Source: Girardinichthys multiradiatus
Taxonomy: Eukaryota > Chordata > Actinopteri > Cyprinodontiformes > Goodeidae
DNA: 64,000 nt
Direction: 5' to 3'
Assembly (NCBI RefSeq): GCF_021462225.1
Contig: NC_061800.1
Span: 6,768,501 to 6,832,500, forward strand
Below the pieces are notes generated by a model. That model made no database searches. It worked only from the letters and a program-made list of their open reading frames with translations, and was not told the origin of the DNA. This document shows positions 22,406 to 33,026 of this stretch, piece after piece (the first letter of the stretch is position 1; the number at the start of each line of letters is the position of its first letter). The position numbers and the translations under genes are program-made.

Positions 22406-23077
22406 TCAGTAAATAATCCACCAGCAGCTTCGACCTTCAGCAGAAAACATGGAGTATCAACAACAATGATAACGCTGCATCCAACAGCTCCAGCAGAAAC
22501 AATCAGCCAGTTGGCTGAGAGAGAGAGGTCATCACAAAAGGTCTCCCCGTCGAAATCCACAGGAGAAGTGGACCCCCCTGTTATACCCCCCCTCCCCCCA
22601 AACCCAGACCGACACCCCTGGTAAACCCCCCCTCACCCCAGACCCCGACCCAGACCGCACAGAACTCTCCCATCTCCCCACTGAGCCTGCTTTTTGCTTT
22701 ACTGGATTCTGATAACATGAAAGGAGCTCTTAAAATCGTGACCCAAATGGCTCTGACATCTTCTCCATTCAACACCCCCCGTGGCCAAGGCCCTGCTACT
22801 AAACCAACATCTTCCAAATGCCGCAGACCTCCACCACCTCCTAATCTATCAGGACCTTCAAATCACTTCTCTGTGATACAGTCTGGGCCCCAGTGGTAAC
22901 TCTATCAGAAATGAGCATGTCCAAGAAAAACTTGGGCCCCTAATAGGAGATAGTTATAAAATCTCTGTGCTTATATGTGACAGAAAGAACAAAGCCAAAA
23001 GGATAAGAGACAGTTATAAACAATCAACAAAAGCCATAAACTGTCAGGTACATCCAGACACAGAGTTAATATCTGCA
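22406..23077 (+). other. LINE ORF1-ORF2 linker, C-rich
   Basis: Belongs to the L2 insertion. A C-rich, Pro-coding low-complexity stretch lies at 22572-22640. No separate gene is seen. Confidence 0.5.
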
Positions 23078-25783
23078 ACTAAGTCATATAAACTGGCTTT
23101 ACTGAACATTAGATCTTTGTCAGGGAAATAATTTTTAATCAATGACTTCATTACTGACCACGATCTTGATGTTATGTTTTTAACAGAAACATGGTTACAT
23201 GAATTTAATGAAGCTCCCATTCTGATAGAGGCGACACCTCCGAACTACAATTTTCTTTGTGAGAGCAGACAGCAAAGAAAAGATGGAGGGGTGGCCACTT
23301 TGTTTAAAGATTTATTAGAGTGTAAAAATGTATTTCTGGGCAGATTTGACTCTTTTGAATATTTGGCCCTCCGGGTAAAGAGCCCTGTCCAAACCATGTT
23401 CTTGAATATTTACAGGACCCCTAAGTCCAAAACAAACTTTATCAGTGATTTTAATGAGCTTTTATCTGTGATTTGTGTTGATTATGACTGTTTAATTATT
23501 GTGGGAGACTTCAACATTCACATGGACAATCCTGAAGACAGAAGTACAATAGATCTATGTGACACTCTTAGAAATGTTGGTTTGACTCAACATGTTAAAC
23601 AGCAAACGCACAAACAGGGACATATTTTGGACTTGATCATCATTAAGGGTCTAAACATTTCCAAGGTGTCTGTAACTGATGTTGCCCTATCTGACTACTT
23701 TTCTGTTATTTCTGAAAGCATCATCTCCAATGACTCAGTTTGCCAAAGAGACATGATAAGAAAACGCATCTTTAAGGACGGTGCTGCTGAAACCTTTAAC
23801 CAGATTTACTCTTCTACCTCCACTTTGCCCTGTAACACTGTAGATGAGCTGGTAGATAACTTTCATTCTAAAATCTCAGACATCATTGATTCAATTGCTA
23901 AATTTAAGGGAAAATCATTTCTGGGAAGAAAATGTCTCCGTGGAGAAGTACTCTACCAGTCAGAAGTGAAAGAAATGAGTGTCGAAAAGCTGAACGCAGG
24001 TGGCGAAAGACTGGACTCCAGGTTCACTATATTATCTATAAAGAGAGACTATACAGATATAACTTACAACTGAAAAATGCAAGGTAATCTTTATTTTCTG
24101 AGATCATCAGCAAAAACATAAACAATGCTCATGCATTATTTGTCACGGTCGACAGGTTAACAAACCCTCCTGTAACTGTAGCATCTGAACTCCACTCTAC
24201 CAGGGCCTGCAATGAATTTGCTAAATTCTTTACTGAAAAAACCCAAAAGGTCAGAGGGGCAGTCAGCACATCCACATCAACTCCAGTACCAATGTTGTCT
24301 CCAACTAGAACTGATTTTGACAAAATTTCCCAATTTCACCAAATAAACTACAAAATCTTAGAAGAAATCGTACAGCAACTAAGCTCTTCTTCCTGCTGTC
24401 TCAATGTTTTACCCACAGCTTTCCTTAAGAAATCTTTGCCTGTAATAACATCTGATTTAACACAAATAATAAACACGTCCCTTTTGTCAGGTGTTTTCCC
24501 CCAGGCCCTGAAAACAGCAATTATCAAACCTCCCCTTCATCAGTAAGATTATTGAAAAAGCTGTGTTTCAGCAGTTAAACAACTTCCTAACAATGACCAA
24601 TCACTTCGATGTCTTCCAGTCAGGCTTCCTGCTCACCACAGTACAGAGACTGCTCTTGTCAAGGTCTTCAATGACATCCGTATAAATGCAGACTGTGGAA
24701 GAACCACAGTGCTGGTATTATTGCTCCTTAGTGCAGCATTCGACACTGTTGATCACTCCATTTTATTAGAGCGCCTGGAAAACTGGGTCGGCCTTTCTGG
24801 TACAGCACTCAACTGGTTTAAATCCTACTTGAAGGACAGGGACTTTTTTGTGTCAGTAGGTAACCTTACATCAGAGAGCACAAAAATCACATGTGGTGTT
24901 CCCCAAGGATCCATCTTAGGGCTCCTCCTATTCAATATCTACATGCTCCCCCTTACTCAGATTTTAATAAACAACAACGTAATTTATCGTAACTATGCAG
25001 ACGACACACAGCTATATGTTATGATGTCACCAGGTGACTATAAACCCATTCAAGCGCTGGGTAAATGCTTAGGAAAAATCAATGCATGGATGTGCCAAAA
25101 ATGTCTTCAGCTGAATCAAAACAAAACTGAAGTAATAATCTTTGGACCAAAGGAAGAGCGTTTAAAAGTCAGCACACAGCTTCAGTTAATACAGCTAGAA
25201 ACCACCAGTCAGGCTCGAAACCTGGGTGTAGTGATGGACTCAGACCTGAACCTTCAGAGGCACAGTAACAAGGTCGGCCTTCTATCACCTAAAGAACATC
25301 TCCAGGATTAAAGGACTAATGTCTCAGCTGGACCTTGAAAAACTAATTCATGCGTTCATCTTTAGTAGAATTGATTACTTCAACGGTGTCTTCACAGGTC
25401 TGCCTAAAAAGTCGATCAGACAGCTGCAGTTGATCCAGAATGCTGCTGCCCGCGTCTTCACTAGAACTAAGAAAGTGGAGCACATCACCCCGGTTCTAAA
25501 GTCCCTACACTGGCTCCCTGTAGCTCAGAGAATAGAGTTTAAAATACTTCTGTTAGTCTATAAATCACTGAATGGCTTAGCACCAAAATACATTACTGAC
25601 TTGTTGTCTGTGTTTCAACCACCCAGACCTCTTAGGTCTTCTGGCTCAAATCTACTCTGCATACCCAAAACCAGAACTAAACATGGAGAAGCAGCTTTTA
25701 GCTCTTATGCTCCACTAATCTGGAATAGACTCCCAGAAAACTGTAAAAGCGCCGAAACCCTAAATTGCTTTAAATCAAGATAA
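23078..25783 (+). pseudogene. L2 LINE ORF2 remnant: APE endonuclease and reverse transcriptase
   Basis: In an active copy this protein nicks target DNA and primes reverse transcription of the LINE RNA there. The endonuclease begins near ALLNIRSLSGK and continues TETWL (metal-binding Glu) and VGDFNIHMD. ALSDYFSV is the site where SDH is expected, so the catalytic His reads Tyr. The reverse transcriptase retains AFDTVDHS (motif A), GVPQGSILG (motif B) and YADDTQLYV (motif C). The C-terminal block ends NCFKSR followed by TAA at 25782-25784. Breaks: a TAA at 23129-23131 early in the endonuclease, a TGA at 24073, and frame changes near 24546 and 25311. Confidence 0.85.
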
Positions 25784-26066
25784 AAAACTTATTTGTTTAG
25801 AGTGGCCTTTGACTGTGCCATCTAAGCATAATTACTTATGTTTTCAGTCCAATTTTCCTTTCATTTCCTTATCCATCATTCTATTCTCTTTATTTATTTA
25901 TTTATTTTTTTAATTACCTCTGTTGTTTGATTTTATCATTTGATTTGTTTTTCTGTGTCTGTATCTGTGTTTTTCTTTGTGATTGTATTATAATTGTATG
26001 TACAGAGCTTTGAGTGTCTCGTTGCTGAAAAGCGCTATATAAATAAACTTACCTACCTTACCTTAC

Positions 26067-26345
26067 CTTCAGGTAGAAGGTACTGCTACCCTCAGCTGAA
26101 AGTTACTGCTACCCTTAAATAGAAGGTATTGCTGTCATAAGGTGGAAGGTAATGCTACCCTCAGCTAGAAGGTACTGCTACCTTCAGGTAGAAGGTAGTG
26201 CTACGTTCAGGTAGAAGGTACTGCTACTCTCAGGTGAAAGGTACTGCTACCCTTAAATAGAAGGTACTGCTGTCATAAGGTGGAAGGTACTGCTACCTTC
26301 AGCTAGAAGGTACTGCTACTGTCAACTGAAAGGAACATTCAGGTA
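26067..26345 (+). repeat. 23-bp minisatellite, right block
   Basis: Same 23-bp unit as the left block, about 12 copies. The variant block beginning CCCTTAAATAGAAGG recurs at 26112 and 26250, 138 bp apart (6 units), so a six-unit higher-order copy was duplicated. The same variant block occurs at 21253 just left of the LINE, which shows both sides belonged to one array. Confidence 0.92.
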
Positions 26346-27780
26346 GAAAGTTGTGGAGAAGTTTAAAGCTGAGTTACTGGGGTTGGACAATGAAACTGAA
26401 ACACCTGGTTTTAGACCATAATAATTTATTAGTATGGTGTAGGGCCTCCTTTTGCAGCCAATACAGTGTCAATTCATCTTGGGAATGACATATACAAGTC
26501 CTGCACAGTGGTCAGAGGGATTTTAAGCCATTCTTCTTGCAGGATAGTGGCCAGGTCACTACGTGATACTGGTGGAGGAAAACGTTTCCTGACTCGCTCC
26601 TCCAAAACACCCCAAAGTGGCTCAATAATATTTAGATCTGGTGACTGTGCAGGCCATGGGAGATGTTCAACTTCACTTTCATGTTCATTAAACCAATCTT
26701 TCACCAGTCTTGCTGTATGTATTGCATTGATACATCACAAAGACTTGCTGTCTTGGTCACAGATGCGCCAGCAAGACGTGCACCAACAATCTGTCCTCTT
26801 TTGAACTCTGGTATGTCACCCATAATGTTGTGTGCATTTCAATATTTTGAGCAAAACTGTGCTCTTACCCTGCTAATGGAACCTTCACACTCTGCTCTTA
26901 CTGGTGCAATGTGCAATCAATGAAGACTGGCTACCAGGCTGGTCCAATTTAGCCATGAAACCTCCCACACTAAAATGACAGGAGTTTCAGTTTCATTGTC
27001 CAGCCCCTGTAGCTTCTAAAAATATTCCAAGCTTTAAACATCTCATAGATCTCTGAAAAGGAGAGAGCCTGGCAAACCTATCAAGACATAGCAGTCAACC
27101 TTAACCTCTATTGTTAAAGTAAAGCCATAGAAGTTCAGTTTGTCACAAGCCATATAGGGGACACAGGAAACATGTAGAGGAAGGTGCTCTGGTCAGGCCT
27201 ACAACTGAAATACCATGTGTGCTGGAAAACTAACACTGCACATCAACCTGAACACAACATCTCCACTGTGAAACATTATGGTGGTAGCATTATGTTATGT
27301 TTTTCTTCAGTATGGACAGGGAAGCTGGTCAGAGCTGAAAGAAGATGGAAGGAGCTAAATCCAGAACAGTCCTGGAAGAAAACCTTTTAGAGGCTGAAAA
27401 AAACTTGAGAATGGAGGTTCACTTTCCAGCAGGGCAACAGCCCTAAACCTACAGCAAGAGCTACAATGGAATTGTTTAGATCAAAGCATATCCATATTTC
27501 AGAATGGCCTAGTAAAAATCCAAAATCCATTTAAGGATCTGCACACCAAACTGCTTAGTTGTCATAGTGACAAGATCAGACTGGTTTTATAAACCTACTT
27601 CAAACTTTCTATAAAGGCTCTTTAGTTCCAGAGCTCATGAACACTTATTTTGTTTTGCCGATAGGATAATTAAAATGAAAACAGCATGCTGTGCCAGCTG
27701 GTCTCATGGTTTGCTTTTTAATTATATAACGCTATTAATCTTATATAGAATCTGTTAAGGGGGCTGAATATTAGGGTGAT
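26346..27780 (+). mobile_element. Tc1-like relic, split by a MITE
   Basis: The left piece (26346-26376) reads AGTTGTGGAGAAGTTTAAAG. After the MITE, the right piece resumes at AATATTCCAAGCTTTAAACA, as expected for the transposase N-terminal region. Later blocks include GTCACAAGCCATATAGGGGA, a [24 protein letters not shown] stretch at about 27190-27250, and GGGCAACAGCCCTAAACCTA (the second Asp region, decayed). GGGGGCTGAATATTAGGG near 27758 resembles the Tc1 3' end. Many stops; dead. Confidence 0.7.
26377..27009 (-). mobile_element. internally deleted DD36E-type Tc1-like element (MITE), nested
   Basis: TA flanks at 26375-26376 and 27010-27011. The ends read CTGGGGTTGGACAATGAAAC and, on the other strand, CAGGGGCTGGACAATGAAAC. 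It is 633 bp long and matches both ends of the element at 28774-30013 on the opposite strand. The middle of the transposase is deleted at about 26728-26733. It encodes only fragments of the transposase (MKDWFNEHESEVEHLPW and the first residues), so it must have been moved in trans, if at all. It sits inside an older Tc1 relic. Confidence 0.88.
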
Positions 27781-28246
27781 GGCAAGGCGGCCTTCCAACC
27801 TCTGACTTAGACTTGGATCTCATAACCAAATGGAAGTTCGCAAACTATCATTGGAAACATGAAAAAAGCGTGTTTTTAGCTATTATAGCAAGGGTTTGAT
27901 TACTGTAATGCCAAAACATATTTTTCCATTGATTATTGGGCAGGGTATAAATAATTTTTTACATAATTGTTTATAAAAATTAAAAAAAAGAAATTACTAT
28001 TTGTAAATAATATGCCTTGTACATTGTCTATGTTTTGCGAAATGTCTTTGACTTCTAGGTTGAATGAAAATAACTTTGGTTTTAACTGTCCAGTGGTATG
28101 AATCATTTTGGAATTGACTGTAGATATGCGGGTTTTTTGTGTCAAACAACAGAAATAAACGTTTGGCAGAAAATACTAATTGTGCTTTTCTTCTCATCTC
28201 TAAGGTAGTTTGTGAGAAAGACTCAGTCATCCTCTTCTTTTTGCAG
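27781..28246 (+). other. vwa8 intron 1, 3' end
   Basis: AT-rich with no repeat recognised. It ends with polypyrimidine CCTCTTCTTTTTGCAG, the exon 2 acceptor. Confidence 0.5.
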
Positions 28247-28324
28247 GTGACACCGTGACAATTGGAGAGATCTCCTACAAACTCAAAACCCCTCAGAATC
28301 CAGAACGGGTTCCCCTCAAATACC
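28247..28324 (+). CDS. vwa8: vwa8 exon 2
   Basis: Residues 47-72 and one base, reading GDTVTIGEISYKLKTPQNPE onward. This is the start of the conserved mature protein, close to human VWA8 (GDTVNIGDVSYKLKTP). Acceptor TTTTTGCAG, donor ACC|GTATGT. Confidence 0.95.
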
Positions 28325-28413
28325 GTATGTAACATTCAGCATGTGTACAACTATTAACTGATCCAGAGGTATTGCCTTGTCATCAAGACTTTTATTTCTT
28401 TGGTCTCCACTAG

Positions 28414-28544
28414 TTTCAGACTCACTGCCTCAAACGGTGGCTCAGCACCTACGATGGATCATGCAGAAGGACCTTTTGGGCCAAGATGTGTTTCTTATCG
28501 GACCTCCAGGACCCCTAAGAAGATCCATAGCTATGCAGTATCTC
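28414..28544 (+). CDS. vwa8: vwa8 exon 3 (first AAA module, degenerate P-loop)
   Basis: Up to residue 116. Reads LSDSLPQTVAQHLRWIMQK and then VFLIGPPGPLRRSIAMQYL. The GPPGPLRRS stretch sits where a Walker A loop belongs but lacks the GK(S/T) lysine; human VWA8 has the same GPPGPLRRS, so this is a family trait and not damage. Acceptor CTCCACTAG, donor CTC|GTAAGT. Confidence 0.95.
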
Positions 28545-28773
28545 GTAAGTAGCGTGTGAACAAACATCTTTGTCCAAAGCGTTCCAAATGGTCATTCTCC
28601 TTGCTTTTCTATTTATTTAAAATCCAATTATTCATTTTTAACAGTTGTAGATACCTTTGGTCTGGATGAATGAGAGCGCCCAAAAAATAAATCAAAGAAT
28701 AAAAACAAAAAGTAATTGTGTATATATACTTGATCATCAATCCACTTTTACTCATGTATGTAGCACTCATGTA

Positions 28774-30013
28774 CAGGGGTTGGACAATGAAACTGAAACA
28801 CCTGTCATTTTAGTGTGGGAGGTTTCATGGCTAAATTGGACCAGGCTGGTAGCCAGTCTTCATTGATTGCACATTGCACCAGTAAGAGCAGAGTGTGAAG
28901 GTTCAATTAGCAGGGTAAGAGCACAGTTTTGCTCAAAATATTGAAATGCACACATTATGGGTGACATACCAGAGTTCAAAAGAGGATAAATTGTTGGTGC
29001 ACGTCTTGCTGGCGCATCTGTGACCAAGACAGCAAGTCTTTGTGATGTATCAAGAGCCACGGTATCCAGGGTAATGTCAGCATACCACCAAGAAGGACGA
29101 ACCACATCCAACAGGATTAACTGTGGATGCAAGAGGAAGCTGTCTGAAAGGGATGTTCGGGTGCTAACCCGGATTGTATCCAAAAAACATAAAACCACGG
29201 CTGCCCAAATCACGACAGAATTAAATGTGCACCTCAACTCTCCTGTTTCCACCAGAACTGTCCGTCAGGAGCTCCACAGGGTCAATATACACGGCCGGGC
29301 TGCTATAGCCAAAACTTTGGTCACTCATGCCAATGCCAAACGTCGGTTTCAATGATGCAAGGAGCGCAAATCTTGGGCTGTGGACAATGTGAAACATGTA
29401 TTGTTCTCTGATGAGTCCACCTTTACTGTTTTCCCCACATCCGGGAGAGTTACGGTGTGGAGAAGCCCCAAAGAAGCGTACCACCCAGACTGTTGCATGA
29501 CCAGAGTGAAGCATGGGGGTGGATCAGTGATGGTTTGGGCTGCCATATCATGGCATTCCCTTGGACCAATACTTGTGCTAGATGGGCGCGTCACTGCCAA
29601 GGACTACTGAACCATTCTTGAGGACCATGTGCATCCAATGGTTCAAACATTGTATCCTGAAGGCGGTGCCGTGTATCAGGATGACAATGCACCAATACAC
29701 ACAGCAAGACTGGTGAAAGATTGGTTTGATGAACATGAAAGTGAAGTTGAACATCTCCCATGGCCTGCACAGTCACCAGATCTAAATATTATTGAGCCAC
29801 TTTGGGATGTTTTGGAGGAGCAAGTCAGGAAACGTTTTCCTCCACCAGTATCCCTTAGTGACCTGGCCACTATCCTGCAAGAAGAATGGCTTAAAATCCC
29901 TCTGACCACTGTGCAGGACTTGTATATGTCATTCCCAAGACGAATTGACGCTGTATTGGCCGCAAAAGGAGGTCCTACCCCATACTAATAAATTATTGTG
30001 GTCTAAAACCAGG
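28774..30013 (+). mobile_element. Tc1-like element with DD36E spacing, right end lost
   Basis: TA at 28772-28773 precedes CAGGGGTTGGACAATGAAAC. The other terminal repeat should end the same way but breaks off after AAAACCAGG at 30013, where sequence of another Tc1 family begins. It lies in vwa8 intron 3, in the sense orientation. Confidence 0.88.
28957..29988 (+). pseudogene. Tc1-like DD36E transposase with three stop codons
   Basis: A full-length frame of 343 codons, unshifted from the ATG at 28957 to TAA at 29986-29988. It has helix-turn-helix segments ([20 protein letters not shown]), FSDESTF, QDDNAPIH and NIIEPLW. Thirty-six residues lie between the second catalytic Asp and the Glu, matching the DD36E group (named Incomer in the literature) rather than DD34E. 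Stops are at codon 11 (TAA, 28987), codon 133 (TGA, 29353) and codon 218 (TGA, 29608). The two TGAs sit where CGA (Arg) would fit, so CpG decay is likely. Confidence 0.88.
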
Positions 30014-30262
30014 ACAACAACCCCAAACATAGAGCATCTCCAGCGAAATAACTGAAAAAGAAAAGAATCAAAGTGTTGCAATGGCCTCGTCAAAGTCCAG
30101 ACCCCAACCTGATTGAAATGTTACAGAGGGCCCTTAAGAGAGCTGTGCAGAAACAAATGCCCCAGAACTTTGAGGAACTAAATCTTCTATTCGCCTTCAT
30201 AGACAACCTAAAATCCTTTGTCTTAGAGAAAGTCATTGATAAATGAAAACATCTAATTAGAG
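30014..30262 (+). mobile_element. fragment of another Tc1 family fused to the DD36E element
   Basis: From ACAACAACCCCAAACATAGA onward this reads as the middle of a Tc1 transposase: NNPKHRASPAK, then [20 protein letters not shown] (decayed) and [16 protein letters not shown]. It starts abruptly at the region of the second catalytic Asp, so only the C-terminal third is present. Confidence 0.75.
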
Positions 30263-30388
30263 GGCTGTTCAATAGGTGCAGGTCTGAGAAACACAATAAT
30301 AGTTCTTATTGTTGCAGTTTCTCTCTTTTTTTCTGAAGTTTAACTACCGGAGTTTATGAGGTCATTTTTTATTGTTATTGTAATCTAG

Positions 30389-30499
30389 GAGTTGACCAAG
30401 CGGGAAGTGGAGTATGTGGCGCTGTCCAGGGACACCACAGAGACGGACCTGAAGCAGAGGAGAGAGATCCGATCAGGAACGGCCTTCTACATAGACCAG
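30389..30499 (+). CDS. vwa8: vwa8 exon 4
   Basis: Residues 117-153, reading ELTKREVEYVALSRDTTETD, then LKQRREIRSGTAFYIDQ. Near identical to human VWA8. 37 codons, phase 0 at both ends, acceptor TAATCTAG, donor CAG|GTACTT. Confidence 0.96.
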
Positions 30500-31060
30500 G
30501 TACTTCTGATTTCCAGTGAATTTATGCCCTGTCCAACAAGCACAATTCAGTATGACTCCACCTGCCATAACAGATGCTTTAACTAACATTTGAACCTGAT
30601 GTTTAATACAGTAAGTACCAATTGTTTATGTTCAAATGTGGATCTTTATGTGAGACCTCTTCAGTGTGTTTACTCTGTCTGTTTATGTTGCACATCTTTC
30701 CCAGAAGCAACAATTTTAATACAGACTCATCTTGACTTCAATTCAATTCAATTCAAAAATACTTTATTAATCCCAAACGGAAATTAAATGTTGTTGTAGC
30801 TGTTGTTGACTTGTCTATATAACCTCAGTCAGCAAAGGTTTTGTAGCATAGCCCTTAGATAAACATATTTCTTTCTGTATAAGAGATATTATTTCTCTTA
30901 ATAATATAATTAATAATATAATAATATATATTGATATATATTCTATATCACTATATCCATAGTGATATAGATTCTTTTATGTTAGGTTTGTTTTTGAGGT
31001 TTTTCTGCATTGTTAGAAAATGTCTTTTAAAAGTTTGTACTAATACTGAGTATTAATATT
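30500..31060 (+). other. vwa8 intron 4, 5' part with an L2/SINE-type tail and a perfect hairpin
   Basis: At 30737-30800 the phrase ATTCAATTCAAAAATACTTT, then TTAATCCCAAACGGAAATTA, is a common fish repeat tail. At 30942-30971 there is a perfect 13-bp inverted repeat with a 4-base loop in AT-rich DNA. Confidence 0.55.
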
Positions 31061-31073
31061 AGTATATTGAGCG

Positions 31074-31237
31074 TGCAGCCCATCTTCGGAGGCTTCAGTT
31101 CTCGATGCAGCTGTTGTGGGTCTGACCCCCGACCCAGGCGACCTTTACTGCATGTCTTCCCTCTCTCTCCACCCCTTTCCTGTCAGATTATTGTCAAATA
31201 ATGAGAAAAATAAAGGCCACTAGTGCTGCAAAAAACA
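31074..31237 (+). repeat. tRNA-derived SINE, copy 1
   Basis: The tRNA-like head (CGGAGGCTTCAGTTCTCGAT, GGGTCTGACCCCC) leads into a body (TTTACTGCATGTCTTCCCTC, TTTCCTGTC) and the 3' end AAATAAAGGCCACTAGTG. The same body and end occur on the minus strand at 38571-38753. Confidence 0.7.
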
Positions 31238-31629
31238 TTAAAAACATATTTTTATTAGTATACATGAAATATAATTCCTAAAATACAAAAAGTAAATTCT
31301 AGTGAAATATTGAAAGAGTAAACTTTTTCAACATTATAGATTTTGAGCTAGTTATATGTTCAGATTGTATTTTATTATTTTGACCTGGTATTAGTTTGAC
31401 ATGGATGCTCAGATTTCTAGGATGCAAAAGTAGAATTAGGGATGTCCTGATGATCAAATCAATGCTATGTGCTTGAACATAGTAGTTAGTACCTCACTAA
31501 CCTCAGGGTGCAGTAAAATAACCTTCACTAAACATGTTAGTGTCAACTGCAAACAAAATGAACCTCACTCTATTACTGGAACTGATAAAGAATGAGGTTA
31601 TGGCTTGATTTCCATATATGACATTAGAG

Positions 31630-32226
31630 CAGGGGTCTCAAACTCAAATTCACCGTGGCCCAAAATAAAAAAAAAGTCAGACAAAATCCCGGGTCAGCCT
31701 TGATATGTATTGAAGGAGGAGGTTAATGGAAGAGTCGTTTCCTTCTCTTCAGATATCACTATAAATATTTTCACATGAAAACAGGCAAAGCTTATTACTA
31801 TAGGCACATATGAAATCAAATGTTAAATTAAAGACACGGTAAAAATGAAAAAATCTCATGGGTCTTTTTTTGTTTGTATCCTTCTCAGTTAAATTTCAAT
31901 GGTAACCCTTTTTGGTGGGCTAACAATACTGGTAATTGTTTCCCCCAATGAAAATCCAGCCATTCAGGTCCATGCCTTAGAGTAGCAGGAGAAAGTGGGT
32001 AAAGAAAATATTAATTAAAGCTCAGTTTTCTACGCTCTGATCTACTCCAATCTGGTCCAAGCCAGATACCTAGCAACTCTGACTGACGTGCCAACACACC
32101 AGCAGAGCTTTCAGGGATTTGTATTCTTATTGGTACATGGGCTTTCTACCAGCAGGCCAGCTCTAGTAGACATTTAGCGTGATCTTGCAGACCAGATTTT
32201 GCCTGCAGGCCTGAGTTTGACACCTA
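31630..32226. mobile_element. hAT-type MITE
   Basis: Left end CAGGGGTCTCAAACTC. The right end on the minus strand is CATAGGTGTCAAACTC. This is the common fish hAT/Charlie-type short terminal inverted repeat. Flanks (CATTAGAG and ATGAAGAG) share 5 of 8 bases, as an aged 8-bp target duplication might. No transposase. Confidence 0.6.
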
Positions 32227-32783
32227 TGATGAAGAGCTTCCATATTTATTGGAGAATGTATAGGTGACTAACAGTAACTGCTTTGCATGCGACGCATATA
32301 ACCAGCATGCATAAAAGTAACACACAGCCACATCACTGCGGCAGTACCAGACATTCTTCTGTTCCCTTCCCTTTATCAACTTACGTGCAGATAAACACAC
32401 CCATACTTTGTGAGCTGAGTAACCGTGGAAACGGGCAGTTTCTTATAATCCATATTGGCTCCTCTGACTAGAACTTTCTGTTCTCCGTTCCATTTGAAAT
32501 TTAAAAATAAAGGAAAGATACAGATAAACATAATCACCACACACTGTAAGATTATTTGTAGTTAGCTGATAAGCTGTAATCATTTACTCTGCCATGTCTT
32601 TATCTTCAGCTTAATAATATCTTTGTGAAAATAAACTTGTTTTATAACATCTCAGACATTAACGTCCTGATTTTATTTTTCACACATTTTTTCTTTAGCT
32701 TGGGTATCAGCAGCCATTTTTGCCCTCGCTCCTATTCAATAAAATCCCTACACAATCTTTTAAAAAGATCCGTAGGTCTGTAG
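32227..32783 (+). other. vwa8 intron 4, nothing recognised
   Basis: No gene or repeat recognised. Confidence 0.45.
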
Positions 32784-33026
32784 CAGGGGTCTCCAACTCC
32801 AGTCCTGCAGCTTTGAAATGCATCTTTGCTCCAAAACACCTCAATCAAATGCATGGCTCATTACCAGGCCTTTGCCAAACTTGATGGCATGCTAAACAGG
32901 TAATTCAGCCATTTTATTCAGCTGTGTTGGCACAGGGCCCCAAGGAATACCTGGATGTTCTAGCACAGGGATGTATCTAAATGTTGCAGGGCAGTAGCCC
33001 CCGAGGACTGGAGTTAGAGATCCCTG
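32784..33026. mobile_element. hAT-type MITE carrying a 34-bp inverted copy of nearby DNA
   Basis: Left end CAGGGGTCTCCAACTCCAGT; the right end on the minus strand is CAGGGATCTCTAACTCCAGT, a good terminal inverted repeat. Positions 32930-32963 hold a segment that is the reverse complement of 33544-33577 with one mismatch and is bounded by repeated CACAGGG. A related MITE at 59476-59660 has no such segment. Confidence 0.7.

Larger units (their letters stand above)
21323..26066 (+). mobile_element. L2-clade LINE, near full length, degraded, inserted in the minisatellite
   Basis: The components are in retrotransposon order. There is an ORF1 with a heptad-like segment and basic linker, then an SGNH-esterase-like domain. 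An APE endonuclease (about 23080-24073) and a reverse transcriptase (about 24290-25783) follow. The 3' UTR ends GCGCTATATAAATAAACTTA and a short (ACCTT)n tail. The C-terminal protein block (GEAAFSSYAPLIWNRLPENC) is typical of L2. Minisatellite units lie directly on both sides. Frameshifts and stops show it is inactive. It is in the sense orientation in vwa8 intron 1. Confidence 0.85.
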
